NCBI GenBank assembly: GCA_035620975.1
Contig: DASPFV010000104.1
Coordinates: forward strand, 1-12,946
Length of the DNA: 12,946 bases
From: DASPFV01 sp035620975
GTDB lineage: Bacteria > Acidobacteriota > Vicinamibacteria > Vicinamibacterales > 2-12-FULL-66-21
Reading direction: 5' to 3'
Numbering within the stretch: position 1 is the first letter of the stretch; the number at the start of each line of letters is the position of its first letter. Position numbers and translations under genes: made by a program. This document shows positions 7,330 to 12,946 of this stretch, piece after piece. The notes beneath the pieces are model-generated. The model was given only the letters and a program-made list of their open reading frames with translations. It ran no database searches and was not told the origin of the DNA.

Positions 7330-7350
7330 GCTGAGGCCTGAGCGCCGAGC
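7330..7350. repeat. Possible decayed remnant of the CYTGARC heptamer repeat
   Basis: Three heptamers in register, GCTGAGG, CCTGAGC and GCCGAGC, lie between the convergent GNAT and 99-residue genes. The middle one is identical to a unit at 2371-2377 and the others differ by one or two bases from decayed units there. Three units in GC-rich DNA can arise by chance, so this is tentative. Confidence 0.25.
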
Positions 7351-7374
7351 CGATTCTCTTTCGAGCGATGGCGG

Positions 7375-7674
7375 CTACGAATCACGACGGGCGAACTGCC
7401 CGTCGGCAGTCCGGCGAAGCACGCCCTGTGTGGACAGTTCCCCTAACACACGCAGGCAGACGTCGGATCGGAGCCCGAAGAGGCGCCAGGCCTGGGCAAG
7501 CGTGAGGCGCAGCCCTGGCATCTCGATGAACTCCGCGGCGACACGGCTTCGAAGCGCCTGTCTGCCGACGGAATTGCGGCGCTCGTGCGGCACGAGCGCG
7601 GTGACGGCTGGCACGACGGGAGCGTGCGAGAACGGCCCGAAGACGGGCGCCGTTCTCAGACCGGGCAAGGACAT
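7375..7674 (-). CDS. Small uncharacterised protein with a helix-turn-helix-like C-terminal half
   Basis: The 99-residue product has a proline-rich N-terminus (about 1-35) of no recognisable type. A compact helical segment follows: SRVAAEFIEMPGLRLTL, AQAWRLFGLRSDVCLRVLGE, then LSTQGVLRRTADGQFARR. The AQAxRLFGL...CxRVLxxLxxxGxLRRTxDGxFxR pattern looks like a short winged helix (recognition helix, then wing). I recall similar short proteins in Acidobacteriota and related soil bacteria, always without known function. DNA binding is therefore an inference. Start: ATG 7674 is preceded by AGGAG (on the plus strand CTCCT, 7682-7686) with 7 nt spacing, which decides it against the longer open frame reaching 7980. 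The gene converges on the GNAT gene and diverges from the DUF418 gene, with its own likely promoter at 7788-7816. Confidence 0.75.
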   Translation of the reverse strand: MSLPGLRTAPVFGPFSHAPVVPAVTALVPHERRNSVGRQALRSRVAAEFIEMPGLRLTLAQAWRLFGLRSDVCLRVLGELSTQGVLRRTADGQFARRDS

Positions 7675-7712
7675 CGAGTAGCTCCTGTGCTCGCGTGACG
7701 GATTTCCGGCAC

Positions 7713-7731
7713 CGCCCGCCGGAGGCGGGCG
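7713..7731. other. Perfect 8 bp hairpin in the predicted leader of the 99-residue gene
   Basis: CGCCCGCC (7713-7720) pairs with GGCGGGCG (7724-7731) around a GGA loop. It lies 39 nt before the start codon of the minus-strand 99-residue gene and downstream of its predicted promoter, so it would be in the transcript leader. No T-run follows on either strand. It shares the core GAGGCGGGCG with the intergenic element at 3762-3771. Confidence 0.55.
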
Positions 7732-7787
7732 ATCCTCGTGCAGGGACTTCGCCGGATTGCGAAGAATCTGAACGGGCGCTCCAAAAA

Positions 7788-7816
7788 AATATAAGCGCGA
7801 GGTGACGGCCGTGCAA
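7788..7816 (-). promoter_or_regulatory. Sigma70-like promoter for the 99-residue protein gene
   Basis: Read on the minus strand, TTGCAC (7816-7811) and TATATT (7793-7788, 5 of 6 matches to TATAAT) are separated by exactly 17 bp. An A-tract (7848-7840 on this strand) lies about 60 bp upstream of the expected start and could act as an UP-type element. The transcript would begin near 7781, leaving a leader of about 105 nt that contains the 7713-7731 hairpin. Confidence 0.5.
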
Positions 7817-7859
7817 CCTCCGCGCCGCACTTTCGCAACTTTTTTTTTCGGCGCGGGTC

Positions 7860-7873
7860 TACCATTCCCCTCC
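7860..7873 (+). promoter_or_regulatory. Probable -10 element of a leaderless promoter for the DUF418 gene
   Basis: TACCAT (7860-7865) is followed by 8 nt, TCCCCTCC, and then ATG 7874. The hexamer pattern, the spacing and the CTCC ending match the element before the phosphofructokinase gene (TACGAT, 8 nt, ATG). No Shine-Dalgarno sequence is present. A run of nine T (7840-7848) lies just upstream, in the -35/spacer region. Confidence 0.4.
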
Positions 7874-9124
7874 ATGGATGAGACGCGCGAATCGTTAGGG
7901 CCGGTGCCCTCCGCGGAACGGATCACTGTAATCGATTGCCTGCGCGGTGCGGCCCTGTTCGGCATCCTCGCCGCGAACATGCGCGGGTTCGCCGCACCCG
8001 CTACTGCCTACTTCCGTCCGGACCTGATGTGGCCCGCTCTCCACGATCGCATCGCCCAGTCGCTGGTCGACTGGCTGATCTCGGGCAAGTTCATCACGAT
8101 CTTCAGCGCGCTGTTCGGGATTGGATTCGGGATCCTGATGCAGCGGGCGGCCGCGCGCGGCCGCGGATCCGGCGTCTACATGCGGCGCATGACCGCGCTC
8201 CTGCTCATCGGCGGGGCTCACGCCTTCCTCCTCTGGTGGGGAGACATCCTCATCAGCTACGCGGTCTGCGGGTTCTTCCTGATCTTCTTCCGGAACCGGA
8301 GCTCGAGGACGATTCTGTGGTGGGCGCACGGCCTCTACTGGTTCATGCTGCTCGTCTTCGTCGGGTTCTACGTCGCGGTCCTGGCGGGGGCCGCACCTCC
8401 AGCATTCCCTGAAGCGACCCCCGACGATCTCCGCAAGGCTGTCGACACCTACGCGAACGGCACGTTTGGACAGATCCTCCGGCTGCGGGCGCAGGAGTGG
8501 TTGATGCTCAACTCCTTCGTCGTCCTGCTCACCAGGATCCTGGGGATTTTCCTCTACGGCTTGTACATCTGGCGGCAGGGCTACGTCCAGGACGTCAACG
8601 CGCACCTCGATTGGTGGCGCCGGGTGCAGCGGATTTCGTTCCCCATCGGGCTCGCGGGAAACGCGATTACCGCAGTCGCCGTGCACTGGACCGGCGTGAA
8701 CCCGTTCCAGCCGTCGTTGCCGATGCTGACGCTCCTGTTGATCCAGTCCGCAACCGTCCCCGCACTCAGCCTTTTCTACGCATCGACGATCGTTCTGCTG
8801 TACCAGGATCCCGTCTGGCGCAGGCGGCTTCACCCGTTCTCGTACGTGGGACGGATGGCGCTGACCAACTACCTGCTGCAGTCCGTCATCTGCACGACCA
8901 TCTTCTACAGCTACGGGTTAGGGCTGGCCGGCACCGTCGGACCGCTGGCGGCGCTGCCCCTCGCCGTCGTCGTCTACGGGGCCCAGGTCCCGTTGAGCCG
9001 ATGGTGGCTCTCGCGCTGGCCCTACGGTCCAGTGGAGTGGGTCTGGCGACGCGTGACCTACGGCGCTTTCCAGGCTTCCGGCCTCGGCACCGATGCTCAG
9101 GCGCGCGTCCCGCCGGGCTCCTGA
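7874..9124 (+). CDS. DUF418 domain (YeiB-type) integral membrane protein
   Basis: The 416-residue polytopic inner-membrane protein shows the family marks: RITVIDCLRGAALFGILAAN (16-35), GKFITIFSALFGIGFG (71-86), a membrane segment ending LLWWGDILISYAVCGFF (119-135), SYVGRMALTNYLLQS (323-337) and the C-terminal YGPVEWVWRRVTYG (384-397). About ten hydrophobic segments are visible. The family has been suggested to transport or modify cell-envelope molecules because of a distant likeness to acyltransferase membrane proteins, but no activity is established. Start ATG 7874 is preferred over the longer open frame from 7802, whose extra residues are low-complexity. The last 28 bp overlap the 3' end of the opposing exonuclease gene. 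No partner gene is adjacent on the same strand. Confidence 0.87.
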   Translation: MDETRESLGPVPSAERITVIDCLRGAALFGILAANMRGFAAPATAYFRPDLMWPALHDRIAQSLVDWLISGKFITIFSALFGIGFGILMQRAAARGRGSGVYMRRMTALLLIGGAHAFLLWWGDILISYAVCGFFLIFFRNRSSRTILWWAHGLYWFMLLVFVGFYVAVLAGAAPPAFPEATPDDLRKAVDTYANGTFGQILRLRAQEWLMLNSFVVLLTRILGIFLYGLYIWRQGYVQDVNAHLDWWRRVQRISFPIGLAGNAITAVAVHWTGVNPFQPSLPMLTLLLIQSATVPALSLFYASTIVLLYQDPVWRRRLHPFSYVGRMALTNYLLQSVICTTIFYSYGLGLAGTVGPLAALPLAVVVYGAQVPLSRWWLSRWPYGPVEWVWRRVTYGAFQASGLGTDAQARVPPGS

Positions 9125-9966
9125 ACGACGGTCGCCGCGTCGAGCCGCTCGCCGATTGGCGGGAAAGCGGGGGTGGGCCCGCCCCAGCGGAGGTCCTCGA
9201 CTTCACGGAAGAGCACGAGGTCCGCTCTGAGCGTGGCGAGATCGCGAAACAGGAGGGCACGGTCCCACTGCCCGGCGAGCGTCCGGGCCAGCGCTGGCGC
9301 GTTCGCCGCGTTGACGTGCCAGTCGCGGGGGTCTTTCGGGATCGACTCCAGATGCCCGAACCGCGCCAGCACCGCCGCCGCTGACTTCACCCCCCAGCCC
9401 GGGAGTCCGGGATAGCCGTCGGCGGCGTCTCCAACGAGCGCCAGGAAGTCCGGGATCGACGCGGGGGGCACACCGTACTTCGCGACGACGCCCGGCTCGT
9501 CGCGAACGGTGCGGCGGCGCCGATCCATCTGCACGACGCGGCCGTTGCGCACGCACTGGGCCAGGTCCTTGTCCGGTGAGCAGATGAACACGCGGTCCAC
9601 GAGGGGATCACGCGATGCGGCCTGCGCCGCGGACGCCAGCGCATCGTCGGCTTCGTACTCCACCATCGGCCAGACGACCACCCCGAGCGCCGACAGCGCG
9701 TCCTCGAGCAGCTGGAACTGCGCGAGCAGCGCCGGGTCGACCCCCGCGCTGGTCTTGTAGCCGGGCCACAGCCGGTTGCGGAACGACTCGATGACGTGAT
9801 CGGTCGCCACGCCGACGTGCGTCACGCCCGAGTTGAGCATGCCAAGCACCGAGCCGACGACGCCGCGCACGCCGGCGACCTCGTGCCCCTCACGGTCGCG
9901 GGCACGCGGAAGCGCGTAGAAATGCCGAAACAGCTCGTACGTGCCGTCGACGAGGTAGACGTCCAC
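9097..9966 (-). CDS. Stand-alone 5'-3' exonuclease (FEN / DNA polymerase I N-domain type)
   Basis: The 289-residue product matches the 5'-nuclease domain of DNA polymerase I without a polymerase. The metal-binding acids are all in place: D7 (YLVDG), D56 (ATD), the EYEADDA cluster (E103, E105, D107, D108), SPDKD (D132, D134), and D180/D183 in the helix-three-turn-helix GDAADGYPGLPGWGVKSA (179-196). The bridge-region R/K motif is RNRLWPGYK (63-71). It should trim 5' flaps or RNA primers, or act in repair, like E. coli ExoIX or Taq-type domains. GTG 9966 starts 3 nt after the stop codon of the small secreted-protein gene with no good ribosome site, so translation likely depends on re-initiation. 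The 3' end overlaps the convergent DUF418 gene. Asn of the usual DNIPG motif is replaced (DGYPG). A housekeeping polymerase I must be elsewhere. Confidence 0.88.
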   Translation of the reverse strand: MDVYLVDGTYELFRHFYALPRARDREGHEVAGVRGVVGSVLGMLNSGVTHVGVATDHVIESFRNRLWPGYKTSAGVDPALLAQFQLLEDALSALGVVVWPMVEYEADDALASAAQAASRDPLVDRVFICSPDKDLAQCVRNGRVVQMDRRRRTVRDEPGVVAKYGVPPASIPDFLALVGDAADGYPGLPGWGVKSAAAVLARFGHLESIPKDPRDWHVNAANAPALARTLAGQWDRALLFRDLATLRADLVLFREVEDLRWGGPTPAFPPIGERLDAATVVQEPGGTRA

Positions 9967-9969
9967 GAG

Positions 9970-10368
9970 CTATTTCTTGGCCGTGACGCGGCTCGCCGTC
10001 CAGGTGCCCTCGCCGGCGCCTTCGAACTCGACGGTGCCGCCCATGGAGTCCCCGGCCACCACGCCGCCGAAATACCCGGTGATCTCCGTGCCTTCGACGT
10101 TCAGGCGGACGGTGAACTCGATGTCCTTCTCCTTCACGGACCCCTGGAGGGGGGCTTCACCGTAGCGGCCCACGTACACGCCGGTGATCTTCTCGCCGTC
10201 CTGTTTCAGGACGAGCCTGGGCTGTCCCCGAATCTCGGCGAGCTCGAGGACCACGTTCCATTCGCCCGCGACGGAGGCCGGCTCCACTGCTGTGGAGGTA
10301 ACGAACAGGGACAACAGGATCGCCAGGTGCATGAGACGTACGATACTCCATTGGTGCCATCGGTTCAC
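9970..10368 (-). CDS. Small secreted beta-rich protein of unknown function
   Basis: The 132-residue product has a likely signal sequence (hydrophobic LMHLAILLSLFVTSTAV, 12-28). The mature domain opens with VAGEWNVVLEL (33-43) and contains LVLKQDGEKITGVYVGRYGE (52-71), IEFTVRL, EITGYFGGVVAGDSMGGTVEF and a closing GTWTASR (121-127). The rhythm 'GxW...L.L.QDG..ITG...G..G...L.G.V....I.F......G....G.v.gd.m.GT......G.W.A.R' is one I associate with small lipocalin-like beta-barrel proteins common in Acidobacteriota; their role is unknown. GTG 10368 overlaps the ParB-like stop codon (GTGA) and is preceded by GAGGAGG with 7 nt spacing (10382-10376), encoded in the Glu-rich tail of the upstream protein. 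An internal ATG at 10331 is a weaker alternative start. Why an exported protein sits between two DNA-related genes is unexplained. Confidence 0.72.
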   Translation of the reverse strand: MNRWHQWSIVRLMHLAILLSLFVTSTAVEPASVAGEWNVVLELAEIRGQPRLVLKQDGEKITGVYVGRYGEAPLQGSVKEKDIEFTVRLNVEGTEITGYFGGVVAGDSMGGTVEFEGAGEGTWTASRVTAKK

Positions 10369-11321
10369 TCCTCCCCCTCCTCAGGAGCGCCGCCGGCGCG
10401 GACGATGTCTTCCTGCCGGATCTTGTCGACCTTGAATTTCGTCGCCGCGCGCTCCATGCGGTCGAGGACCTCGTCGAAGTCGAACTCCGTCGACGTCGAG
10501 AAGCGGATCGGGTTGATCCGCGCCACGACGAAGGACCGCAGGTACGGGCTCGTGAGCCCCCTCGCCTTCAGCTTGCCGACGATCGCGGCGACCTGATCGT
10601 CGATGGCCAGGACGCGCGAGGCGCGGCGGTCGCGTTCGGGAAGGGCCCGCGACATCGGCAGGTCGAGGAAGTCGTCGATGCGGCGCAGCAGCGGCTGGTA
10701 GGCGCCGCCGCTCAGCCGCGGGCGCTTCTCGTACGCGGCGCCGAGCGTGAGGAATGCCGGCTGATCGAACTCGAACACGTAGGAGCGCTCGTTCCGGGTG
10801 CCGCCGGCCCTGCCGAGCGCCCGGGCCATGCGGATGGTCTCGAGCGACTTCTCCTTCAGGTTGTGCGCCTTCTCCGTGTTGAGCGCCAGGATCTTGAAGG
10901 CCACCTCCGGGTCGGGGACGAGCAGTGCCACGATCGTCTGCGCGCCGAGCTTCCTGAGCGCCTGCAGGCGATGGTTGCCGTTGGGCGTCCAATACCCGTC
11001 GTCCTGCCGAATCGCGATGATGGGATCGAGGAAGCGGCCGAGGGTTTCGATCACGTTCATCAGCCGGGACACGTGCGGCTTCGACGGATCGCGCTGGAAG
11101 GGCGTGGGCTCCACGCGGTCGAGCGGGAGAGCGGCCAGGATGACGGGCGTTCCGCCGAACGGCTCGCGATAGTGCGCCAGAACGGCCCCGCCGTCGGCTT
11201 CGACCTGCCTGCCGAGTGCGAGCGCCGCCTCGTCGTGTGACTGTCGCGTCTCGGCCGGAGCCAGCCCGACGGATTTCGGGGCGACTTTCTTGCGTCGACG
11301 GACCGGACGTTTTCTGGCCAT
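10365..11321 (-). CDS. ParB/Srx-fold (ParB N-terminal domain) protein of unknown role
   Basis: The 318-residue product begins with a basic tail (ARKRPVRRRKK, 2-12). A ParB-type N-terminal domain covers about 60-170: ALPLDRVEPTPFQRDP (64-79, box I), LGRFLDPIIAIR (94-105), YWTPNGNHRLQALRKLGA (110-127, box II position) and ILALNTEKAHNLKEKSLETIRMA (144-166, box III position). Box II reads GNHRLQA in place of the GERRxRA found in chromosome-segregation ParB, and box III lacks the ENxxR arginine; there is no evident central DNA-binding HTH. It is therefore not a standard ParA-ParB partition protein, and no parA is near. The fold also serves sulfiredoxin, nucleases and CTP switches, so nucleotide or DNA handling is plausible but unproved. 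The C-terminal half (170-318) is not recognised. ATG 11321 is chosen for the basic start; no clear ribosome site supports it. It is the first gene of a coupled operon. Confidence 0.75.
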   Translation of the reverse strand: MARKRPVRRRKKVAPKSVGLAPAETRQSHDEAALALGRQVEADGGAVLAHYREPFGGTPVILAALPLDRVEPTPFQRDPSKPHVSRLMNVIETLGRFLDPIIAIRQDDGYWTPNGNHRLQALRKLGAQTIVALLVPDPEVAFKILALNTEKAHNLKEKSLETIRMARALGRAGGTRNERSYVFEFDQPAFLTLGAAYEKRPRLSGGAYQPLLRRIDDFLDLPMSRALPERDRRASRVLAIDDQVAAIVGKLKARGLTSPYLRSFVVARINPIRFSTSTEFDFDEVLDRMERAATKFKVDKIRQEDIVRAGGAPEEGEE

Positions 11322-11370
11322 CTGCGTCGTTGGCACGGGGGAACGGGCGCAAATCCGCGATGCGCTCGAC

Positions 11371-11384
11371 GGCGCCTCAGCGCC
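11371..11384. other. Short perfect hairpin in the divergent ParB-like / AI-2E intergenic region
   Basis: GGCGC (11371-11375) pairs with GCGCC (11380-11384) across a CTCA loop, midway in the 160 bp between the two divergent genes. It could be a small operator or simply a chance palindrome in GC-rich DNA. On the minus strand TATTCT (11395-11390), a -10-like hexamer for the ParB-like operon, lies 5 bp away, but no fitting -35 was found. Confidence 0.25.
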
Positions 11385-11466
11385 AGTAGAGAATACAGCG
11401 AGGTGGTCCTGTTCAGCGTGAACGGGCCAGTCTGGCTGGAGCCGGGCCATCGGACCTCGGGCAGTG

Positions 11467-11473
11467 AAGGAGG
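11467..11473 (+). promoter_or_regulatory. Strong ribosome binding site deciding the AI-2E permease start
   Basis: AAGGAGG lies exactly 8 nt before GTG 11482. This makes 11482 the likely start, in preference to the in-frame GTG at 11464, which would place the ribosome site inside the coding region. Confidence 0.7.
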
Positions 11474-11481
11474 ACCTGCGC

Positions 11482-12540
11482 GTGTTGACCCCCGTAGGCG
11501 GGCGCGAGTGGGTGACGACCCTGCTGCTGCACGCGCTCGTGCTGCTCCTTGCCTACCTCGTCTACCTCGTGCTGCGGCCCTTCCTGGTCCCCCTCGGATG
11601 GGCGGCCGTGCTGGTCATCTTCTGCTACCCGTCCCATCTGGAGCTGCGGGCCCGCTGGGGGCGTTCCCGCGCAGCGGCCGCGAGCACGCTGGCTCTGACC
11701 CTCATGCTGATCGTGCCCGGCGTGCTCGTGACCTCGGCGTTCATCGCCGAGGCGGGCGCGGCGTTCGGCGCCGTTCGGGAGAACCTCTCGGAGGAGACGT
11801 GGGCGCCGCGCTTCGCGGCAACAGTCGGGCGCTTCGTTCCGAAGGAGTTCGTGGTCGAGGCGCGCGAGCTGGCGGCCCGCGGGGCGCAGCAGATCGGCGG
11901 CTGGGTCGCCGCCGGGGTGGGCACGCTGCTTCAGAACACGGCCATCTTCGTGTTCCATCTGGTGGTCACGATCTTCGCGGCGTTCTTCCTGTTCCGCGAC
12001 GGCGACAAAGTCATCCGGGCGCTGCGCACCGTGCTGCCGCTGGAAGCGAGCCTGCGCGAGCGGCTGCTCACGCAGATTCACGAAGTGATCAACGCGGCGG
12101 TAACGTCGAGCTTCATCGTGGCCGCCGTGCAGGGGCTGCTCGGAGGCGTGGCGTTCTGGGTGCTCGACATCACTGCCCCGGTGTTCTGGGGAGTCGTGAT
12201 GGCCCTCTTCTGCCTGCTTCCCCTGGGAGCATGGGTCGTCTGGCTGCCGGCAGCCATCTGGCTGATTGCGACCGGTCATCCGGGCCGCGGGATCCTGCTC
12301 ATCGCCCTCGGCGCCGGCGTGGTGAGTGCGGTCGACAATTTCCTCCGGCCCATGCTGCTCAGCGGCCGGACGCGGCTCAACGGGTTGCTGATGTTCATCA
12401 GCCTGCTGGGCGGCGTCGCCGCCTTCGGCCTGCTCGGACTGATGCTGGGACCGGTGGTCATGGCGACGGGACTGGGACTGTTCGAAGCCTACGCGACGGA
12501 GGTGGAACGCGCGCGGGCCCGGGATGAGGTCGTCAGCTGA
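11482..12540 (+). CDS. AI-2E family transporter (PerM / UPF0118-type permease)
   Basis: The 352-residue inner-membrane protein has the family layout: two or three N-terminal membrane segments (about 11-48 and 66-88), a soluble middle stretch (about 90-150), then further segments (152-171, 207-226, 232-262, 268-284, 300-338). Conserved pieces include FRDGD (171-175), AVQGLLGGVAFW (215-226), LPLGAWVVWLPAAIW (246-260), DNFLRPMLLSG (285-295) and GLLGLMLGPV (316-325). The family is named after AI-2 export by E. coli TqsA, but most members have other or unknown substrates (for example sodium/proton exchange in some), so AI-2 should not be assumed. It is divergent from the ParB-like operon and has no gene downstream on the same strand within the window. 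Confidence 0.88.
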   Translation: MLTPVGGREWVTTLLLHALVLLLAYLVYLVLRPFLVPLGWAAVLVIFCYPSHLELRARWGRSRAAAASTLALTLMLIVPGVLVTSAFIAEAGAAFGAVRENLSEETWAPRFAATVGRFVPKEFVVEARELAARGAQQIGGWVAAGVGTLLQNTAIFVFHLVVTIFAAFFLFRDGDKVIRALRTVLPLEASLRERLLTQIHEVINAAVTSSFIVAAVQGLLGGVAFWVLDITAPVFWGVVMALFCLLPLGAWVVWLPAAIWLIATGHPGRGILLIALGAGVVSAVDNFLRPMLLSGRTRLNGLLMFISLLGGVAAFGLLGLMLGPVVMATGLGLFEAYATEVERARARDEVVS

Positions 12541-12731
12541 CTGCGCGAGCCTCCGGGTGTTCTGGGCCTTTCAGACGTTCCTGCATGCCCATGAGGCGAT
12601 AGCTCAGGCAAAGCCACGCGCGGACGCGGCGTCGGGCTGGCCAGGCGCGGTCACGCCCAAGGTATGCACCCACCGGTCCCTACGTCATGGGGGCGGTGCC
12701 AGCCCCGCTGGTCGGTTGGCGTGATTCGCGT
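12541..12731. other. Intergenic stretch between convergent AI-2E and YgaP-type genes
   Basis: No gene is supported here; a 66-codon open frame starting inside the permease end (12524) has no family likeness or ribosome site. GGGGC (12690-12694) and GCCCC (12702-12706) can form a 5 bp stem with a 7 nt loop, but no T-run follows, so a terminator call is weak. Confidence 0.4.
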
Positions 12732-12761
12732 TCATCCGCGTCCTGTCGGGGTCAATCCGCG
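12722..12761. repeat. Imperfect ~10 bp repeat around ATCCGCG
   Basis: Four imperfect units follow one another: TGATTCGCG (12722-12730), TTCATCCGCG (12731-12740), the divergent TCCTGTCGGGG (12741-12751) and TCAATCCGCG (12752-12761). It resembles the 'ATCCGCGTTCATCCGCG' style of intergenic short repeat seen in several soil and aquatic bacterial phyla. It runs through the stop codon of the YgaP-type gene (TGA at 12734-12732), so it appears to have supplied that gene's last codons. Confidence 0.45.
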
Positions 12762-12946
12762 AGACAGCGGTGCTTCCTGGAAATCCAGTCCACCATCCGC
12801 CGATGCCCGCTCCGGCACGAGCCGGGGCTCGGCGCCCAGCCAGTAGAGGCCGTTGGCCATGATGCAGAAGCCGGTGGCCGCGAACCACACCATGGCCAGC
12901 CCCACGAAGGCCGTGAAGGAGAGCCACCAGGCGCTGTGGACCAGGG
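12732..12946 (-). CDS. C-terminal part of a YgaP-type (DUF2892-like) small membrane protein (start outside window)
   Basis: The frame is open from the right edge to TGA at 12734-12732, giving 70 codons. It has no start codon in the window and continues beyond it. The readable part begins LVHSAWWLSFTAFVGLAMVW, then FAATGFCIMANGLYWLGAEPRL. The FTAFVG...TGFC...L..LG pattern is the second transmembrane segment and Cys-bearing turn of the YgaP/DUF2892 membrane family, members of which may stand alone or be fused to a rhodanese domain. Those in E. coli take part in sulfur or thiocyanate handling, but here the role is open. The last 25 or so residues (after RLVPERASADGG) lack family likeness, and their coding sequence runs into the short repeat at 12722-12761, so the tail may be a recent extension. 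Confidence 0.7.
   Translation of the reverse strand, partial: LVHSAWWLSFTAFVGLAMVWFAATGFCIMANGLYWLGAEPRLVPERASADGGLDFQEAPLSRGLTPTGRG

Noticed and set aside
7675..7980. Upstream extension of the 99-residue gene
   Set aside because: It would run across its own promoter and into the DUF418 gene; AGGAG 7 nt before ATG 7674 fixes the start.
10365..11321. Chromosome partition parB of a parABS system
   Set aside because: Box II is GNHR and box III lacks the ENxxR arginine, there is no HTH and no parA; I saw no parS-like palindrome.
11413..12279. 288-codon minus-strand open frame opposite the AI-2E permease
   Set aside because: Gln/His/Arg-rich shadow of a membrane-protein gene; no motif.

Overview
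The window is GC-rich (roughly two thirds G+C), densely coded, and carries genes on both strands. It looks like an ordinary chromosomal segment of a soil- or sediment-type bacterium. The best guess is Acidobacteriota, Vicinamibacteria-like. That guess rests on an orphan double-unit FtsX/MacB-type permease of the ADOP type, a multihaem cytochrome with a GHKLPT..YPSRR C-terminal segment, and an intergenic TGAACCC-type heptamer array. The assignment is inference from gene content; no rRNA or tRNA gene is present to anchor it. I see no insertion sequence, phage gene, CRISPR array or attachment site.

Layout, left to right. (1) 1-2202, plus strand: the 3' end of a probable outer-membrane beta-barrel gene, then a pentahaem secreted cytochrome c that overlaps its stop codon (ATGA). 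(2) 2203-2411: intergenic, filled by an array of fifteen 7-8 bp units. (3) 2412-3707, plus: phosphofructokinase with the residues expected of pyrophosphate-dependent enzymes. (4) 3835-6303, minus: an 822-residue ADOP-type permease. Its start abuts a 6-6-6 palindrome that also lies upstream of a divergent gene. (5) 6448-7299, plus: a GNAT acetyltransferase ending in a hairpin terminator that encloses its stop codon. (6) 7375-7674, minus: a 99-residue protein with a helix-turn-helix-like C-terminal half. (7) 7874-9124, plus: a DUF418 (YeiB-type) membrane protein. (8) 11321-9097, minus: a tightly coupled three-gene operon made of a ParB-fold protein, a small secreted beta-rich protein and a FEN/Taq-type 5'-3' exonuclease. 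The exonuclease overlaps the end of the DUF418 gene by 28 bp. (9) 11482-12540, plus: an AI-2E/PerM-family permease. (10) 12732 to the right edge, minus: the C-terminal part of a YgaP-type (DUF2892-like) small membrane protein.

Two initiation styles coexist. The GNAT gene, the 99-residue gene, the AI-2E permease gene and the small secreted gene have clear purine-rich Shine-Dalgarno sequences. The phosphofructokinase, DUF418 and ADOP genes lack one and instead have a -10-like hexamer exactly 8 nt before the ATG, which suggests leaderless transcripts. The genes do not form one pathway. The parts that look functionally joined are the barrel/cytochrome pair and the ParB-like/secreted/exonuclease operon. 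The second is the best candidate here for something not yet described, although no part of it proves a new system.
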